A stretch of DNA of 64,000 nucleotides from Hyphodiscus hymeniophilus. Taxonomy: Eukaryota > Ascomycota > Leotiomycetes > Helotiales > Hyphodiscaceae. This document shows positions 47,525 through 60,800 of the stretch, piece after piece. The position numbers were made by a program, and so were the translations under genes. Numbering within the stretch: the first letter of the stretch is position 1; each line of letters begins with the position of its first letter. Below the pieces are notes generated by a model. The model was not told the origin of the DNA. It did not search any database and saw only the letters and a list, made by a program, of their open reading frames with translations. The DNA lies in NCBI GenBank assembly GCA_016508695.1, contig VNKQ01000005.1:372001-436000 (forward strand), read 5' to 3'.

Positions 47525-50500
47525 ATGTCTTCTCCAGGTCATCGTCGTCAGCGTAGCTCTCAATCTGCCACCCCAAGAAGATCATCGCAACGCAATGCTA
47601 CTGCTATTCCTAGCAGCCCCCTGATCCTGCTGCCGCCCAACTTCAAAATGAAGCTGCATCTTCCCAGGGCGGTATCAACAGCACTCCTCGACGTGCTGCG
47701 CCATCATCCTCCCCCATGATTTACCGCTCATCTCCTGCGATCAGCTCACCTATACGACAACAGACATTCACGCAAAGTCCTCGCCCGAGTGGACTCAATG
47801 AAGGTACCTGTCGCAGTTTGAATAAAATGGAATACTCCTAACCAATCTCAGTATCTTCACCGATCAACTATGACCCCAGCTCTAGCCCAAATGGTGGGCG
47901 CCAGCAGTCGATCCCTCAGGACCACTTCACGAGTGACGGTAGCGGCTTGTTTGTTCGACAATCGACAGCAGGCTCTCGCATTAACCTTTCCAGACGAGGG
48001 GACATCAATTCCGACAATGCCACTACTCCTCGAGCTAGACGTCGTATCATCATGGACGAAAATGGCCAGGTACTTCGAGACGTGAGTTTAGCCAATCCAG
48101 ATTCAGAAGCTCCTACGTTCTCCAATCTCGATCCCACTACTTCCGATGCTCAAGCAATGGGGGGGACTTCTTCGATGTGCATCTGGGGAACAAACGTCTC
48201 AATCAACGACTCCTTATCTTCGTTTAAAGACTTCCTCCGCAACTACTGCAAGAAATATCGAATGTGGGCAGATGGAATGACGACCGAAGAAACTGATGCA
48301 GAAGAAGACTCTGCTACGAAGGAGTACATGCAAATGATGCAGAACATGTTACAACTAGGTGTCACTGCCGTCAACCTTGACTTTCGAAACCTTAAGGCAT
48401 ATCCTCCAACCAAGAAGCTCTGGCAGCAGGCACAAGATTACCCTCAAGACATCATCACTCTCATGGATCAATCCATTAAGGATGTCATGTACGAGATTGC
48501 AGAGGCCGAAATGGCAAAGCAAAGACAGTCGTCCGTAAGTTCTGCTGGGGCTTCACAGCGCAATAAGAACAGAATGAGTTCCGAACCGCCAGTTCCCAGT
48601 TCCGACCGAAGTGAGCCAGAGCCCCGGACTCCACGACAAGAGAATCCAGCCGAGATCGATTGGTGTGCAGAGGTCCAGAAATTGACATACAGAGTTCGGC
48701 CATTTGGCCTCGATTCTACAGTCAACATGAGAGAGCTGAATCCCTCTGGTAAGCTTTCGCTGATATGTAACTGTTACATTGCTGATTTCTTTAACAGACG
48801 TCGACAAAATTATTGCAATTAAAGGTCTCGTGATCCGCACCACCCCAATCATTCCCGACATGAAAGATGCCTTCTTCAGATGCCAAGTCTGCAATTGCAC
48901 AATCAAGGTTGATATCGATCGCGGACGGATCGCCGAGCCTACGAAATGCCCTCGTCCCGTCTGCGAATCTCCCAACTCGATGCAGATTGTACACAACCGT
49001 TCCGGGTTCATGGACAAGCAAGTTATCAAACTTCAAGAGACACCTGACTCCGTGCCGGCGGGTCAAACACCACACTCAGTTACTATGTGCGCCTATGATG
49101 ATCTGGTCGATCTCTGCAAGGCTGGTGACCGTGTTGAGATTACTGGTATATTCAAGGCCGCCCCAGTCCGGGTCAATCCTCGACAGCGTACCCTGAAGAG
49201 CATTTACAAGACTTACATCGACGTCTTGCATATCCAGAAAGTCGACAAGAAGCGGATGGGCATTGATGTTTCCACTGTCGAGCAGGACATCTCTGAGCAG
49301 GTTGCAGGCGATATCGAAGAGACCCGAAGAGTGACGGAAGAAGAGGAAGAGACAATTAGAGCTACAGCTGCCAGGCATGATATCTACGAACTCCTTTCTC
49401 GATCTCTGGCTCCAAGCATCTTTGAAATGGACGACGTGAAGAAGGGTATCCTACTCCAGCTTTTTGGTGGCACCAATAAGTCCTTCGAAAAGGGAGGCAG
49501 TCCGAAGTACAGAGGAGATATCAACATCCTCTTGTGCGGTGACCCATCTACTGCAAAATCCCAAATCCTCCAATACGTACACAAAATCGCCCCTCGCGGA
49601 GTCTACACCAGCGGAAAAGGGTCCTCAGCAGTCGGTTTAACGGCCTATGTTACCAGAGATCCTGAAACCCGCCAACTTGTTCTTGAATCTGGCGCTCTCG
49701 TTCTCTCTGACGGTGGAGTTTGCTGTATCGATGAATTTGACAAGATGTCTGAAGCCACACGTTCCGTTCTACACGAAGTCATGGAGCAGCAAACCGTCTC
49801 TATCGCCAAAGCTGGTATTATTACAACCTTGAATGCACGAACCAGTATTCTTGCATCTGCCAATCCGATCGGGAGTAAATACAATCCCAATCTCCCTGTC
49901 CCGCAAAACATCGATCTCCCACCTACTTTACTCTCCAGATTCGATCTAGTCTATCTCATCCTCGATCGCATTGACGAGACCAGCGATCGCCGTCTAGCCA
50001 GACATTTACTCAGCATGTACTTGGACGACAAGCCACAGAGTGCGGCAGGTGGAATGGAGATCTTGGTAAGTACCTGTCATCTCCTCTCAAAAGTAACCAA
50101 TACTAATTCAATAAAGCCAATCGAGTTCTTAACCTCGTACATATCCTACGCTCGCACGAAAATACAGCCGAGGATATCCCCGGAAGCCTCAAAAGAGCTC
50201 GTAAACGCTTACGTCGAGATGCGCAAACTCGGCGAAGACGTTCGAGCAGCAGAGCGTCGCATCACCGCTACCACCAGACAATTAGAATCCATGATCCGAC
50301 TTGCCGAAGCTCATGCCAAGATGCGTCTCTCTGAGACCGTGACTCGCGATGACGTGCTGGAAGCTGTGCGGCTCATCAAGAGCGCCTTGAAGCAAGCTGC
50401 TACCGACGCGAGAACTGGACTGATTGATATGTCTCTGTTGACAGAAGGCACGAGCGCATCTGAGAGAAGACGAAAGGCGGATTTGAAGACTGCGTTATTG

Positions 50501-50701
50501 GCGTTATTGGATGACATGACGAGACAGGGACAGGCGGCTAGGTATAGTGAGGTGGTGAAGCGTTTGGGTGAGCAGTCTAGTGTACAGATTGAGCAAGCGG
50601 AGTTTGCGGAAACCGTTAGGGCATTAGAGCAGGAGGGTGCAATCATGGTCGTGGGTGAAGGCGCGAGGAAGAACATTAGGAGGATTACTGGTATTGCTTA
50701 G
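47525..50701 (+). CDS. MCM4: DNA replication licensing factor MCM4 (apparent N-terminal frameshift)
   Basis: Mcm4 is one of six subunits of the MCM2-7 replicative helicase. Exons are 47525-47803, 47852-48748, 48798-50065 and 50117-50701. The start MSSPGHRRQRSSQSATPRR is in one frame, but the following conserved residues (DPAAAQLQNEA) are in another. The shift falls in a run of five C at 47617-47621; one more base would give 1,009 residues. The zinc finger uses the CQVC and CPRPVC pairs. The AAA+ core has Walker A GDPSTAKSQ near residue 640, Walker B IDEFDKM and the arginine finger SRFDL. The third intron is 51 nt and stop-free. Everything from 47624 on is secure; the first 30 residues depend on resolving the shift. 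Confidence 0.93.
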
Positions 50702-50883
50702 ATGTAGTGGGAAGGTGGATGGATGGCGTTGGGCTCGGATGAATTGGATTGTGAGATACGACGAGTAATCGTTTGATATATGGATATGTGGATATGGCTA
50801 ATGATTGACATACGCTTATTTCTTGATTTGACGGAACCATACGAGTTGTCTCTTTTTTATGTCCTCTCTGTGCTCTTGCCTCC

Positions 50884-52648
50884 TCAGTCTACTTCTTGAA
50901 TTACAGTACTCACTCCGTTGCCCTGCTTCTCCTCACTTTCAATGATCTCCAACATCCTCCTCGTAACAAACTCACCCATCACCTCGTATCCCCTCGGTGT
51001 AAAGTGTAGTCCATCGTCCCAAACCTCCTCTCGTTCCTGCTCGCTCATGCTATGATAGGGCATCGCGGAGTGGAGATCAAAAACATACACTCCTTCCCTA
51101 TCGTCTGCTTTAATCAAGCGATTCAACTCATCTCGACGAGCATCCAAATCCCTGTTCTTGACACCGCATTCTGGAACCGTGAATAGGACAAGCTTTGAGT
51201 TGTGGCGGAGGGGAATGGCGGTCATGGTTTTTATGGAAGACCAGATCTCGGAGGCGGGTAGACCCCAGCCGAGATCGTTGGTGCCGCCGAGGAAGAGCGT
51301 GTAGTTGTACAGCGGCTTTGAGGTGGTGGAGCCGGTATCTAGGGGTTCGAGGTTAGTTGTGGAACGGAAATGGGTGATAAGTAACGCACGGGCAGATGCA
51401 AAAAGGGTAAGAATCTGGACGAGAATTTGCTGGTGCGATCTAGTGACGGAGTTCGAAGGGGGACAAAAAAAGAGCTCTCAAGTTCGCTAGATACAATTCT
51501 CTTGGGAGTATCTTCCATTTGAGCCGTAATTGTACACACGAATCTATAAGGGACTGATGCTTGGCATTGAAATATTGTCAAAGTGCCAAAAGACTCCCAC
51601 TAGGAAGCACCAACGGAGCTGAAAATTGATGGACGAGTAGCTCTTGTACTCTATAGAAGTGGCCCTCTATCCCCCCGAACCTTTGAACGATATATGGTGA
51701 ATCGAAGGGCTTCATGATGACAAATAAATAAAACAAACAACGCACAAACCTTATCCATCCGGTCCTTGAACTGACCATGAACAACTCGATCGCCACTGAC
51801 GCCGTCAGTGACAATCTCGATCTTACTCTTAGACCAAGCATTTGTGTCTAATAAGATAGTCTTCAGGGTCTTGGAATACGGCGTCATTGACAGACCGAAT
51901 TGGCTGTAACCTTCAGTGAGGCTGTCACCAAAGCAGAGAATGCTCAAAGGAGGCCTGGGACTCGAGACTTCCATGATGGTAAATTCAATCTTCCAGAGCC
52001 TCCAAGCCCTAGGAGTGAAGGTAAGGTAGATTTGGCACGGTTCGTTCAAGTGAAGAGGTGAAGGTCAAGCTTCAAGTTACAATCGGGAAGGAAGGAGAAG
52101 CAATGTCATGTGATATTAGGCAACCTTTTGAATTCACTCTTCTACTGATTCCTTCTAGACCTTAAGCTAAAAGATCTGAAAATACAAAGGACAGTTTCGA
52201 TACGACAGTCTTGTTTCGTGCAAATGATTGTTGCCCAAATACCTGGGGTTGAAGTTTCAAAATGTAGACTACATCCAGCTTCTCCGCCTGGTTAAACCTA
52301 AACAAGTAGCGCATACCATGAAGTAATCAATAATGCACTACAAATTGAATCGCTTTAAAGGCACAAAACGCAAAAGTCTAGGTGCTCCAGTTGACAAATG
52401 GATGAAAAAATACAAGTACGAATACGCAGCTTTCACTCACCAGAGAATCTCTTTTCCATTCTGCCCTTGTAGTCGAAAGAAACCGTATCTCCACTCTTCC
52501 CATCGACCTCAATGATGAACTGTACATCTGGCAATCCCTCCTTCAACCTCTTCATCATCGATACAGAATACGGTGTGTATTTCCGGCCGCCTTGGGTGAA
52601 GCCTTCGACCAGCGAGGCGCCGAAGCAAAGAATCCGAATATCCCTCAT
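50884..52648 (-). CDS. GDSL-type SGNH hydrolase, with two candidate first exons
   Basis: SGNH hydrolases are small esterases with Ser in block I and Asp/His in block V. The shared 3' exon 50884-51338 contains block III LGGTNDLGWG and block V DDGLHFTPRGYE. Two upstream exons each encode block I. Exon A at 51770-51974 reads LCFGDSLTEGYSQFG. Exon B at 52441-52648 reads LCFGASLVEGFTQGG. Exon B ends with a strong GTGAGT donor in phase 1 and fits the acceptor at 51339 (CCCTAG), giving 220 residues. Exon A ends in phase 0 (GTTTGT donor) and would need a different acceptor near 51400-51430. Which is used, or both, is open. The catalytic residues are all present in the exon-B model. Confidence 0.78.
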
Positions 52649-53394
52649 AGCTGCGTTGGGAAGGGAAAATCAGAGGTGACGGATGCAGACTTGCTCAATT
52701 CGTATTTGGTTGAGAAAAGTGGGAGACGTAGGTAGAGAAGAAATGGCAAGATACAGTGCTGTAGACGCGTGATGACCCTACTCCTTTTTGGTGTTGCTAT
52801 GTTTGTAAGTTTCTAATTGACAGAGGGGAACTCGAAACAGACTAGTATTTGAAGTCGAGTCTGTCGGTTGTGGATAATCTCAATGGCTGACGGCCTTTGG
52901 TGAATTACAATATGCGGTCTCATCAAGGTTCAGACGTAGCATTTTATCACTGTTACTATCATCATTGATGAAATAGTTGCATTGCCAAGATTTGATTCAC
53001 CCAAATACATTACCTATACCGCTAGCGTTCATTCTTAGCCAAAGTGAACCTTGTAAGGAAAGTCGAAAACCCAGCATCCTCACCAGGGCGTACTGTTCCT
53101 AGCGTTTACAATGAACTGACCGTAGTCGAGAACGAGATGCCAATCTTGCGGTCTTGTGGAACAGCAAAATATGAAACGAAACGAGAGAGTTCTATGCGGA
53201 TTGTAACGTTATAGCTGATTCGCTAAACACAGGACCATTCTGTACAAGTACGATTCCTATCCGTCCTATGTTTCGGACACCGTTCCAGAGATACCATTCA
53301 TATGGTATCAATGTCCCAATAAGCTATATAAACAAATCCGAGGAAACATATCGTCATAGAATACCAGCCCTTCTTTGCATGCCGTACAAGGCTC
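52649..53394. other. Intergenic, no gene seen
   Basis: It holds the promoter of the GDSL gene and the 3' end of VTC4. AT-rich, with no frames of interest. Confidence 0.5.
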
Positions 53395-55930
53395 TCAAAT
53401 GAACTCCCTATCTTTCAACTCGAACACAGCATTCAAAATCACGGCTGCGAAGAGTATACCGCACAGGATTGATGGACCGTATTTGTCGTGATACTTGATC
53501 GCTTTGCGTTGTCTAATAGCCTGACTCCTGTAAAGATAAATGCCGACGGAGTAGAGGAGGGAAAGGATTGCAACGATGGAGAAAGCCCCGGCGGCAGCGA
53601 AGGACATTGGCGTTGGCTTGGCGCCAAAGTTGAGCAGAGTGGCTGCGATAGTGCCTATGTAGATGGAAAATTCAAGCTGTGAAATGTCAGTAATGGTGGT
53701 TCCAGGAAGGTAAACGCAAAGCGAGCATACCCAAGCTAAGAAGGTTCTTTCAGCAGCGAAATAAACTTTAGGCTCCACACGAACAGGAACGTGAATCTTC
53801 TTTCCTTTTGGTGCTTTGAATCTTTTCGTTTCGATCTTACCACTGCTAAAGGCAGATAGCGTGCCACCATTACCTTCGCGCGGTATGTCTGAGTGTTTCG
53901 GGAAAGGATTAATTGCGTGGACCAAGCTCACTGTATGCTGACCTGCCAATCTCGCATGCTTCTTCAAAACTTTGGAATAGTACGGCCATCCCCCGACCTG
54001 GCGCGCCGCTTCAATTTCGTCGCTCTCATTGTCCTCGTCATCCGAATCGTACAATGGGTAGTCATCAGTGAGCGGATGGGCAGCCAATTGCTCTTCAATG
54101 TCCAGGGCGTTGCCGGTTGCACGAGTCTCGAGATCACGATCGGCAAGGCGGTCGCGATGGTCACGTATACTGGACGTAATCGTCTGTTGCGAACCATTGC
54201 TAATCGCGGTATCATCATCAGCATCCTCTTCGTCCTCTGAATCATCGTCATCGTCGCTTGTCGTGGTGGTGGTAGAGTGTTCGGGACGTTGGATACCGAA
54301 ATGGGGAGTTCTTGGCTTGCGAATATCTGTGGCCATCTGCGGGAACCAGAATGGAAGTAGGTCGATACGAGTTGGGAAGAGTGTTGCTGTGCCGTGAATA
54401 AATTTGGAGAATTTGGGCACGGCTTCAACCAAGTGGCTGGAAATCAATTGGCGAACCCATTCGGGAGGTTCTTGGCCCGCCTGGGTCTGAAGCTTAACTT
54501 CAAGAACAGCATAAGGGAAACGTTCAACGTCCTCTGCAGGAAGCTGAGAGAAAGGCCAATCAATTCCAATGTCCATCCGTCGCCAGTTTTCTCCTGATCT
54601 CTTCCGTCCGTCGAGGTTATCTTCGCGGACCATAGTGAGCTCCGTGTCGAGAGAAATGCGGACTCGTGCATCAGCTGGCAACTGGAAGGCAGTACGGTTA
54701 TAAAATGACCGACACACCGGGACGTAGCCCTTCTTGATGACTGAGTACTGAACCTCCTTAGCCAATCTCTCGTCTTCATTAATAGCTTTCGCTGGCTTCT
54801 TCCCATCCTTGCGCGCCTTCTCAAATATCGCAGCGGGAAGAAGTTCTCCCTTCATAAATGCATTGACGTACTTCTCCTTGATGCCGAAACGAGCCTTCAC
54901 AGACTTCTCCCCCGTCCAGTCTTCACGATGTGTCTTTCGCTCAACGAATATCTGCTCCGTATCCATACCCCCATACCATCTCAAACGAATAGCTTCAGCT
55001 CCTTCAGTCTTCTTCAGGCGGCCTTCATATAGATCCCATTTCTCAGGGTTATCGTAGTAAATGGAGGTAATAGCAGAGTCTTTGGTCTCAAATTCTTTGT
55101 TTGCATTGAATACGAGGACAGGGAGGTACTGTAGAGCATTAGCACAGCATTAGCTTGGATGAATAAAGCCTACCTTCAGGATAAAAAGCTTGAGCTCAGT
55201 GACATTGTCCGGGTGCACCCAGTACTTGGTTGTTTGTCGAATAAAGCTACCTTGGCTACCACCTGCAGAACTATCGCCTTTGACTGGGTTTCCTCTTGTC
55301 CTGACAATGTCATACAACTTCGAGAGCTTCACAATATCCGCGTCGTAGTTTTCCTTGAAGAAAGGCTTAGCCTTTAGTCGAGCCGCAAAAACAGGCCTGA
55401 GATGCCATTCGGTTTGTTTCTACGGCACGAATTAGTAGCAAAATATTGTCTTCGCTAGGCTATCAACCTACATCATGTTTCTTGATGATTTTCTGGAATC
55501 CAGTGTAGTTCAATATTACGAACTTGGCGAGATCATGGACGTCGGCAATAATATCGCTGAGGTCCTCCTCCAACATCATGAACTCCTCTTCGGTGGGAGC
55601 ATCATCACTCGTACCAGAGCCAATCGGGCCTCGGGAGTCAAGTCTGGAGACGACTTCATTGACCTCCTTCTCGGCACTCGCAATGCGTCTTCCGATCTCG
55701 ATCGCCTTCACCTTCTGCTTTGTATGGACCTTCTCGAGCTCCTGCTCCATTCGCCCAATGAATCTGCCCTCATCCTCTTCCGTCCAGCCTTTCCGTTTGG
55801 GTTTGGGATTCGCGTGCGTAGGAGGGGTAATGTATTCGGTCTTTAAGTCGTCCTTCAATCCATCATAATCAATATAGTACCATTCGTACTCCTTGATGGT
55901 GCTCGTACGGAGCTGCTCGCCGAATTTCAT
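53395..55930 (-). CDS. VTC4: Vacuolar transporter chaperone 4, polyphosphate polymerase
   Basis: Vtc4 makes polyphosphate from ATP and feeds it into the vacuole. Exons 55472-55930, 55174-55419, 53731-55128 and 53395-53676 give 794 residues. The SPX domain (start MKFGEQLRTSTIKEYEWYY, end TGFQKIIKKHD) senses inositol pyrophosphates. The catalytic tunnel domain has EAIRLRWYGG (Arg283 and Arg285), the FVERKTHREDWTGEKSVKA block, and YAVLEVKLQTQ with Lys447, corresponding to the yeast catalytic Lys458. A longer acidic loop follows (near residues 500-560). The C-terminus is a three-helix membrane part (FSIYIGTIAATLLNFG, FSIVAILSLLYSVGIYLY and SILCGILFAAVILNAVF). The last intron (53677-53730, 54 nt) is stop-free. 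Strong match to the yeast protein from memory. Confidence 0.95.
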
Positions 55931-57842
55931 GACGATGATGCCCGGTTGGAAGTTGTAGTGGCCTCGATCGCCGTCTGTTTGCGTCCGCCAGCTTCTTGTT
56001 CTCTTCTTGAGGTCTTGGACGATTAGCATTGGAAACTCATGTCGAGGACCGTCATTGGGAAGTAATAGACCAAGCGGGCAGTCACCAATCAATCGCTTCT
56101 GGTGGTCAAACGACCGAGGTGAGTGCTGTCGATTACAAGGTTGGGGGCGTGATTGGTGAGGGTGGTGGTTGGGTTGAGAATGGAGCAACAAGCATACCTC
56201 TGGGTCAAGAAATTGTTCTGCACAAGCTGTCAAGCATCCGTTGATAGTGAAGACAGCACAGCCAGCAAAAATCGCAAAGTCCCCACTGGAGAAAGGTCAC
56301 AAGAGGGAAGAGCTTGGAGGGGCAGCATCGAACTGGCCGTAGAAACTTGCAGCAGGAGTGAATTGTCCAATTACAAGCGGCTATTCTCACATGTGATCGA
56401 AAGCTCAGCTCGAGTACTTGTATCGCTGCGGGTCCCTCTGTTCTGACTTGTACCGAGGGGCGAATTTTCCAGCACGATGCACGTGATTGATATTTGAAAT
56501 CTGGCCTGCTCTCGTCTAGACATTCTCATCACCCAAATGCCAACCGCAAACTTGTCCTGGGAACATGATTCCCGGTGCGGACGATGGCCTCATAGTTGCC
56601 CCTCAGATTCATTGTGTTGCCAACACCGGTGTCCCTAGCCTATACTCGTAATCATTAGCAATGAGTTTGCATGAGCGTAATATTTTCTGTTCAGATGTCT
56701 AGACGCCCCTGAAGATAGACATCCAATAGCAGTGTGATCACCTTCAAAGAGATGATAGACAGCCTACTGGTGACTCGAGTGAAGCACCAGTCTCTGCGTG
56801 TTTCTGAATGCCTCGTCGTCGTTTCCCTCTTGTGAATAGACTCTCCGGTCGATGGGCTGTATGAGAAAGCATAAGAGCGTATCATATGTATATGTGATTC
56901 CAATCACACGAATGGCTTAAGTGACAAGGGTCATAGTTGACATCTTGAAAAGCGATCAAATGCCACAAGGATTCCACGGCTCCAATATGTCAGCCAACGC
57001 TGACGAGGAAGAAGGAAGTCGTCGAGCATATACGATCTATCTGTTCTTGATTGGAGGATAGAACGGAGAGAGTCTTCAAATTACTTCTGTTTGACCAGGT
57101 CGCCGCTTGTATCTTGGTACTTCACTGCTGGGTTGCAATTCCGGTCAGGCTTGGCTGTGCTTATACAAACGCTTTTGGGGCGGGGAAAGAGGTTGGACGT
57201 TCGATCTCACAATCGGCTTTGCGCAGTTTCCTTCAAGCGATTAAGCTACCTTCATTGGTCCACTTCTACTGGCGAAATATTTTTTGATACTTGGTTGATC
57301 AGAACAAAACACCATTGCTGTTCTCCTTGTGAATATAAACCTCGCCGTCTCGCTTTTCGACCTTTGGCTGATAAGTACCACGCTCTTCTCCCCACGGTCT
57401 TCGTTTGCCAATAAGTTCTTGGTCTTAAATTCAAGTCATATCAAAAGATTATTGCAGCTTTTTCTTCTCACAAAAACAATTTTTAGTCAGTTTTCACACC
57501 TCCCGTACCTCCGCTTCACTCGCACTCTGCTTTCGCCAAATTGCGACCTTCATGTTCTGGGCCTCCAGCTTCTCACAACCAACCTTTTCCCTACCTGCCT
57601 TTCTCTCCATCAACACTGTTTATTATTTCTAAAACACATGACTTGCAGTTTCATTCGACAAATAACAGTTTTATCTCAACTTCAGACCAAATATCGAATC
57701 ATTCAGTTGACAAACTTTGCTGATCTTCAGTAACTCCTCACTTTTCCCTATAATTTCACTTCGATTTAAACCCCTTGATCAATTTCTTCCCATAAAACTG
57801 ATCATAACTAATGTTATCAACAGCCTCGGTAATCTCGCTACT
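55931..57842. other. Intergenic / promoter of the GTPase gene
   Basis: It holds the promoters of VTC4 and the GTPase gene. The last 500 bp is pyrimidine-rich, typical of a fungal 5' leader. The frame continuing upstream of VTC4 (to 56233) is not supported. No gene was seen. Confidence 0.45.
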
Positions 57843-60800
57843 ATGGCCGACTCCGACATGAAAGTCAAGTCGGAGAGTGAGAACGAAAATCGCCTTCTCA
57901 TTCATGCAGAAGCTCACACCACCACATCGGATAATCAGACTGCTTTTGCTTTACCACTATGGAAGAGAGATCATAAATCACTTCAGCAGCAGGTAGAGAT
58001 TGAGGAGCAATCGGTGCGAATTGGAGTGGCGGCCCTCGAAGAATACAAGGTAAAGCTATCCAAGTACGCCGATGATGTCCCTGGTGCTACGACGCAGGTT
58101 GTAAAGACAGGTAAGTCTAAACCCTACAGACCTCTTCATGTATGTTGTATTTTTCAGTTACTGACATTTTTTCACAGATGCTGTCTTATCGAAGCAGAAG
58201 CATTGCCGAGTCACTGCAGGTGTTGTAGGACCGACTGGCTCAGGCAAGTCAACTTTACTTAATGCGATCATAGAGATTAGAGAATTTCTTCCTACAGACA
58301 ATGCTCAGGCTTGCACAAGCGCGATCATCGAGGTTATTTGGAATGCGAGCGATGATCCAGCTGAACTCTTCTTGGCAAAAATCAAGCTTTTAGAAAAACC
58401 CGAGTGGCGAGCGGAACTTGATCAGCTCTACAAGGACTTAGCGGCATTTGATAGAAAGGACGCCGGCAACGGTGATGGTGTTGATATGGAGCTTAAAGGA
58501 CGGATTGATGCAGCCATGGAGAAAGTCAAAACCGTCTACCCCTTTATCGACAGCAAGCGCGATGTACAAACAACAACTCTCGACGCTCTAATGAACCACG
58601 AAAAGGTGCGAGAACTTGGCGAAGTACTTGAAATCAGATCCAGTGACCGAAAGAAGTTCGGTAGAATGATCCGGCCATATATTGTTAGTTCTTCGGTGTC
58701 TCGAAGATTTTCCCCCTGGCCGCTTGTCAAGATTGCCCAGCTTTATGTGAAGGCCGAGGTTCTGAAGGACGGTCTGGTACTCGTGGATATTCCAGGTAGC
58801 CTGGATACAAATGCTGCTCGCAATGCACTGGCGCAAGTTTATCAAAGTCAGCTTTCTGTCAGTTGCATCCTCTCTCGAGCCACAAGAGCATCAAGCGACC
58901 AGACGGCCCAACTCTGTCTGAGTGAGACGTATCAACGCCATCTCCAGCTCGACGGTCAATGGAAATCAGATAAGATCATCTTCATTGTAGTCAAGACCGA
59001 CGAGTCAATCACTATGGAGGATGATATCGAGAAAAATCCCGAAGTCAAAGAGCGACTCAAGTTGGTGTTCAAGAAGGAACAAGGGTTTAACGAAAGTAGA
59101 GCATCCCTTTGCAATGCGATATCAGAGCTACAGGCTCATATCCGCACGAATGACAAGTTACGCCAGACACTCACGTCAACGATCAAGGCCCTTCAGAAAG
59201 ACATGGGTAAGCTTCCGGGCTATAGCGAGCTTTCTGTCGGCATTAAGCGCAAATGGGGCGCCGAGTTTTTGAAACACGGTCAGTCTTATCATAAGCCTTT
59301 CTCTAGTATCGAGTACTTCGTCCCTGTCGTTCTTGTAGTCGTCTTCTGCTTTTCAACATCAGCTGATTTTATGCAGTTCTCCCTTTGCCTGACCTTACCG
59401 ACAGTCAAAGAGCTTCCGCTCTAAAGTTTGCAAAGCTTCGACAAGATCGAGCAGATGCGAAAAAGCGGTCAGATAATAACTGCCGCACTCTGACGAAGAA
59501 GCAGAGCGAACTTAATAAGATTGAGGAGAACCTCCGCCGCGTTAAGTGCGTGAAGACACGCGCTTGCATCGACTATCGGAGTCAGATACTGACTACCAAG
59601 ATCCAACAAAATTTTGAAAAAGTGTCAGAAGAGACAGGAAATGGAGCAAGCTCTGAGCCGCTTCCGGTCTTCTGTGTTTCTTCCTCCAAGTATCTCGATT
59701 TTATTGACAATAGAGATCCTTCCCCTGGATTCCCTGAAGCCAGTCATACCCATATCCCAGAGCTGCAGAAGCGCCTTGCCAATACCACATTGCACGTTCG
59801 CCATCGCAACGCGGCAACAACTCTATTGGAGATTGAAAAGCTCGTTGTTTCAATCAAATTATGGGCTCAGACCATCGATCCTACCTATCGATTAGGCACT
59901 GAGATTAGAAAAGAGCTAGAAGCTAATTTTGAGGAAGCAGCGAATGCGATACTCGAGGTAGGTGATCTAACTTATTGAATCATGGCTATTAGGCTTAGTT
60001 TACTCACTTTGACTGCAGCAATTCAATAATCTTCATGGCAAAACTTCTAAGACCGTCCAAAAGGCTATTCGCTCAGATATCTATCTCAACACTCATGCAC
60101 TGGAAACAGCAGCTTTTCTGGAAGTGACAAATACTGTCAAAAGCTGGGGTCAGGGAACTCACTGGTCAACGTATCGTGCCATAGTTAAAAATTCGGGCGA
60201 GTTCCAGAGCTCGATTCGGAAGGATCCTTACCAGTGGAACGAGGATTTGTAAGTTTTCGCGGCTTATCTTTTGAACAATGACTGATATGCAACAGAGCTG
60301 GAGTTTATTTGAAGCCATTGATTCCTTCTTGGAACGCCATTTTCGAGCAGAAGATACCCAAGTCCAGATTTGAAAATTATAGTGCGGCTAAAGAGCTGCT
60401 GAAAGACTTCTCGGACGTTGTCGTCAATACAGCCAACGAAACATGCCCCGAACTTGACAAGGCTCTCAAATCGCTTCGTGAAAGTATTTTACAGATGGAT
60501 TCGATTCTTCAGGAAAACTACGGTACTGTCTTCGAGACCAAGATCCCCTTTATTCAGAAAACAACTCATAGACTCATTGCCCCTCGGATCTTAAGATTTA
60601 TGACAAAGACATACGAGAACGCCGCAAAAGAAAAAGGTCAGATCTACCTACCGATATGCGAGGCTTCTGCAAGCACTAACCGCATTGTAGGCAAGAACTC
60701 TTTTAATCGAATGAAAATGGTTTTGCACAATTCCCTTGGAACCAAAGGGCCCCAAATGTACAAGGAGGCGACCTCCACGTTACTTAGTGCCTTGGCTGGA

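Noticed and set aside
51339..51581. Minus-strand frame with a start after the first GDSL exon
   Set aside because: It lies in the likely intron of the hydrolase; the same bases in another frame fit the hydrolase better.
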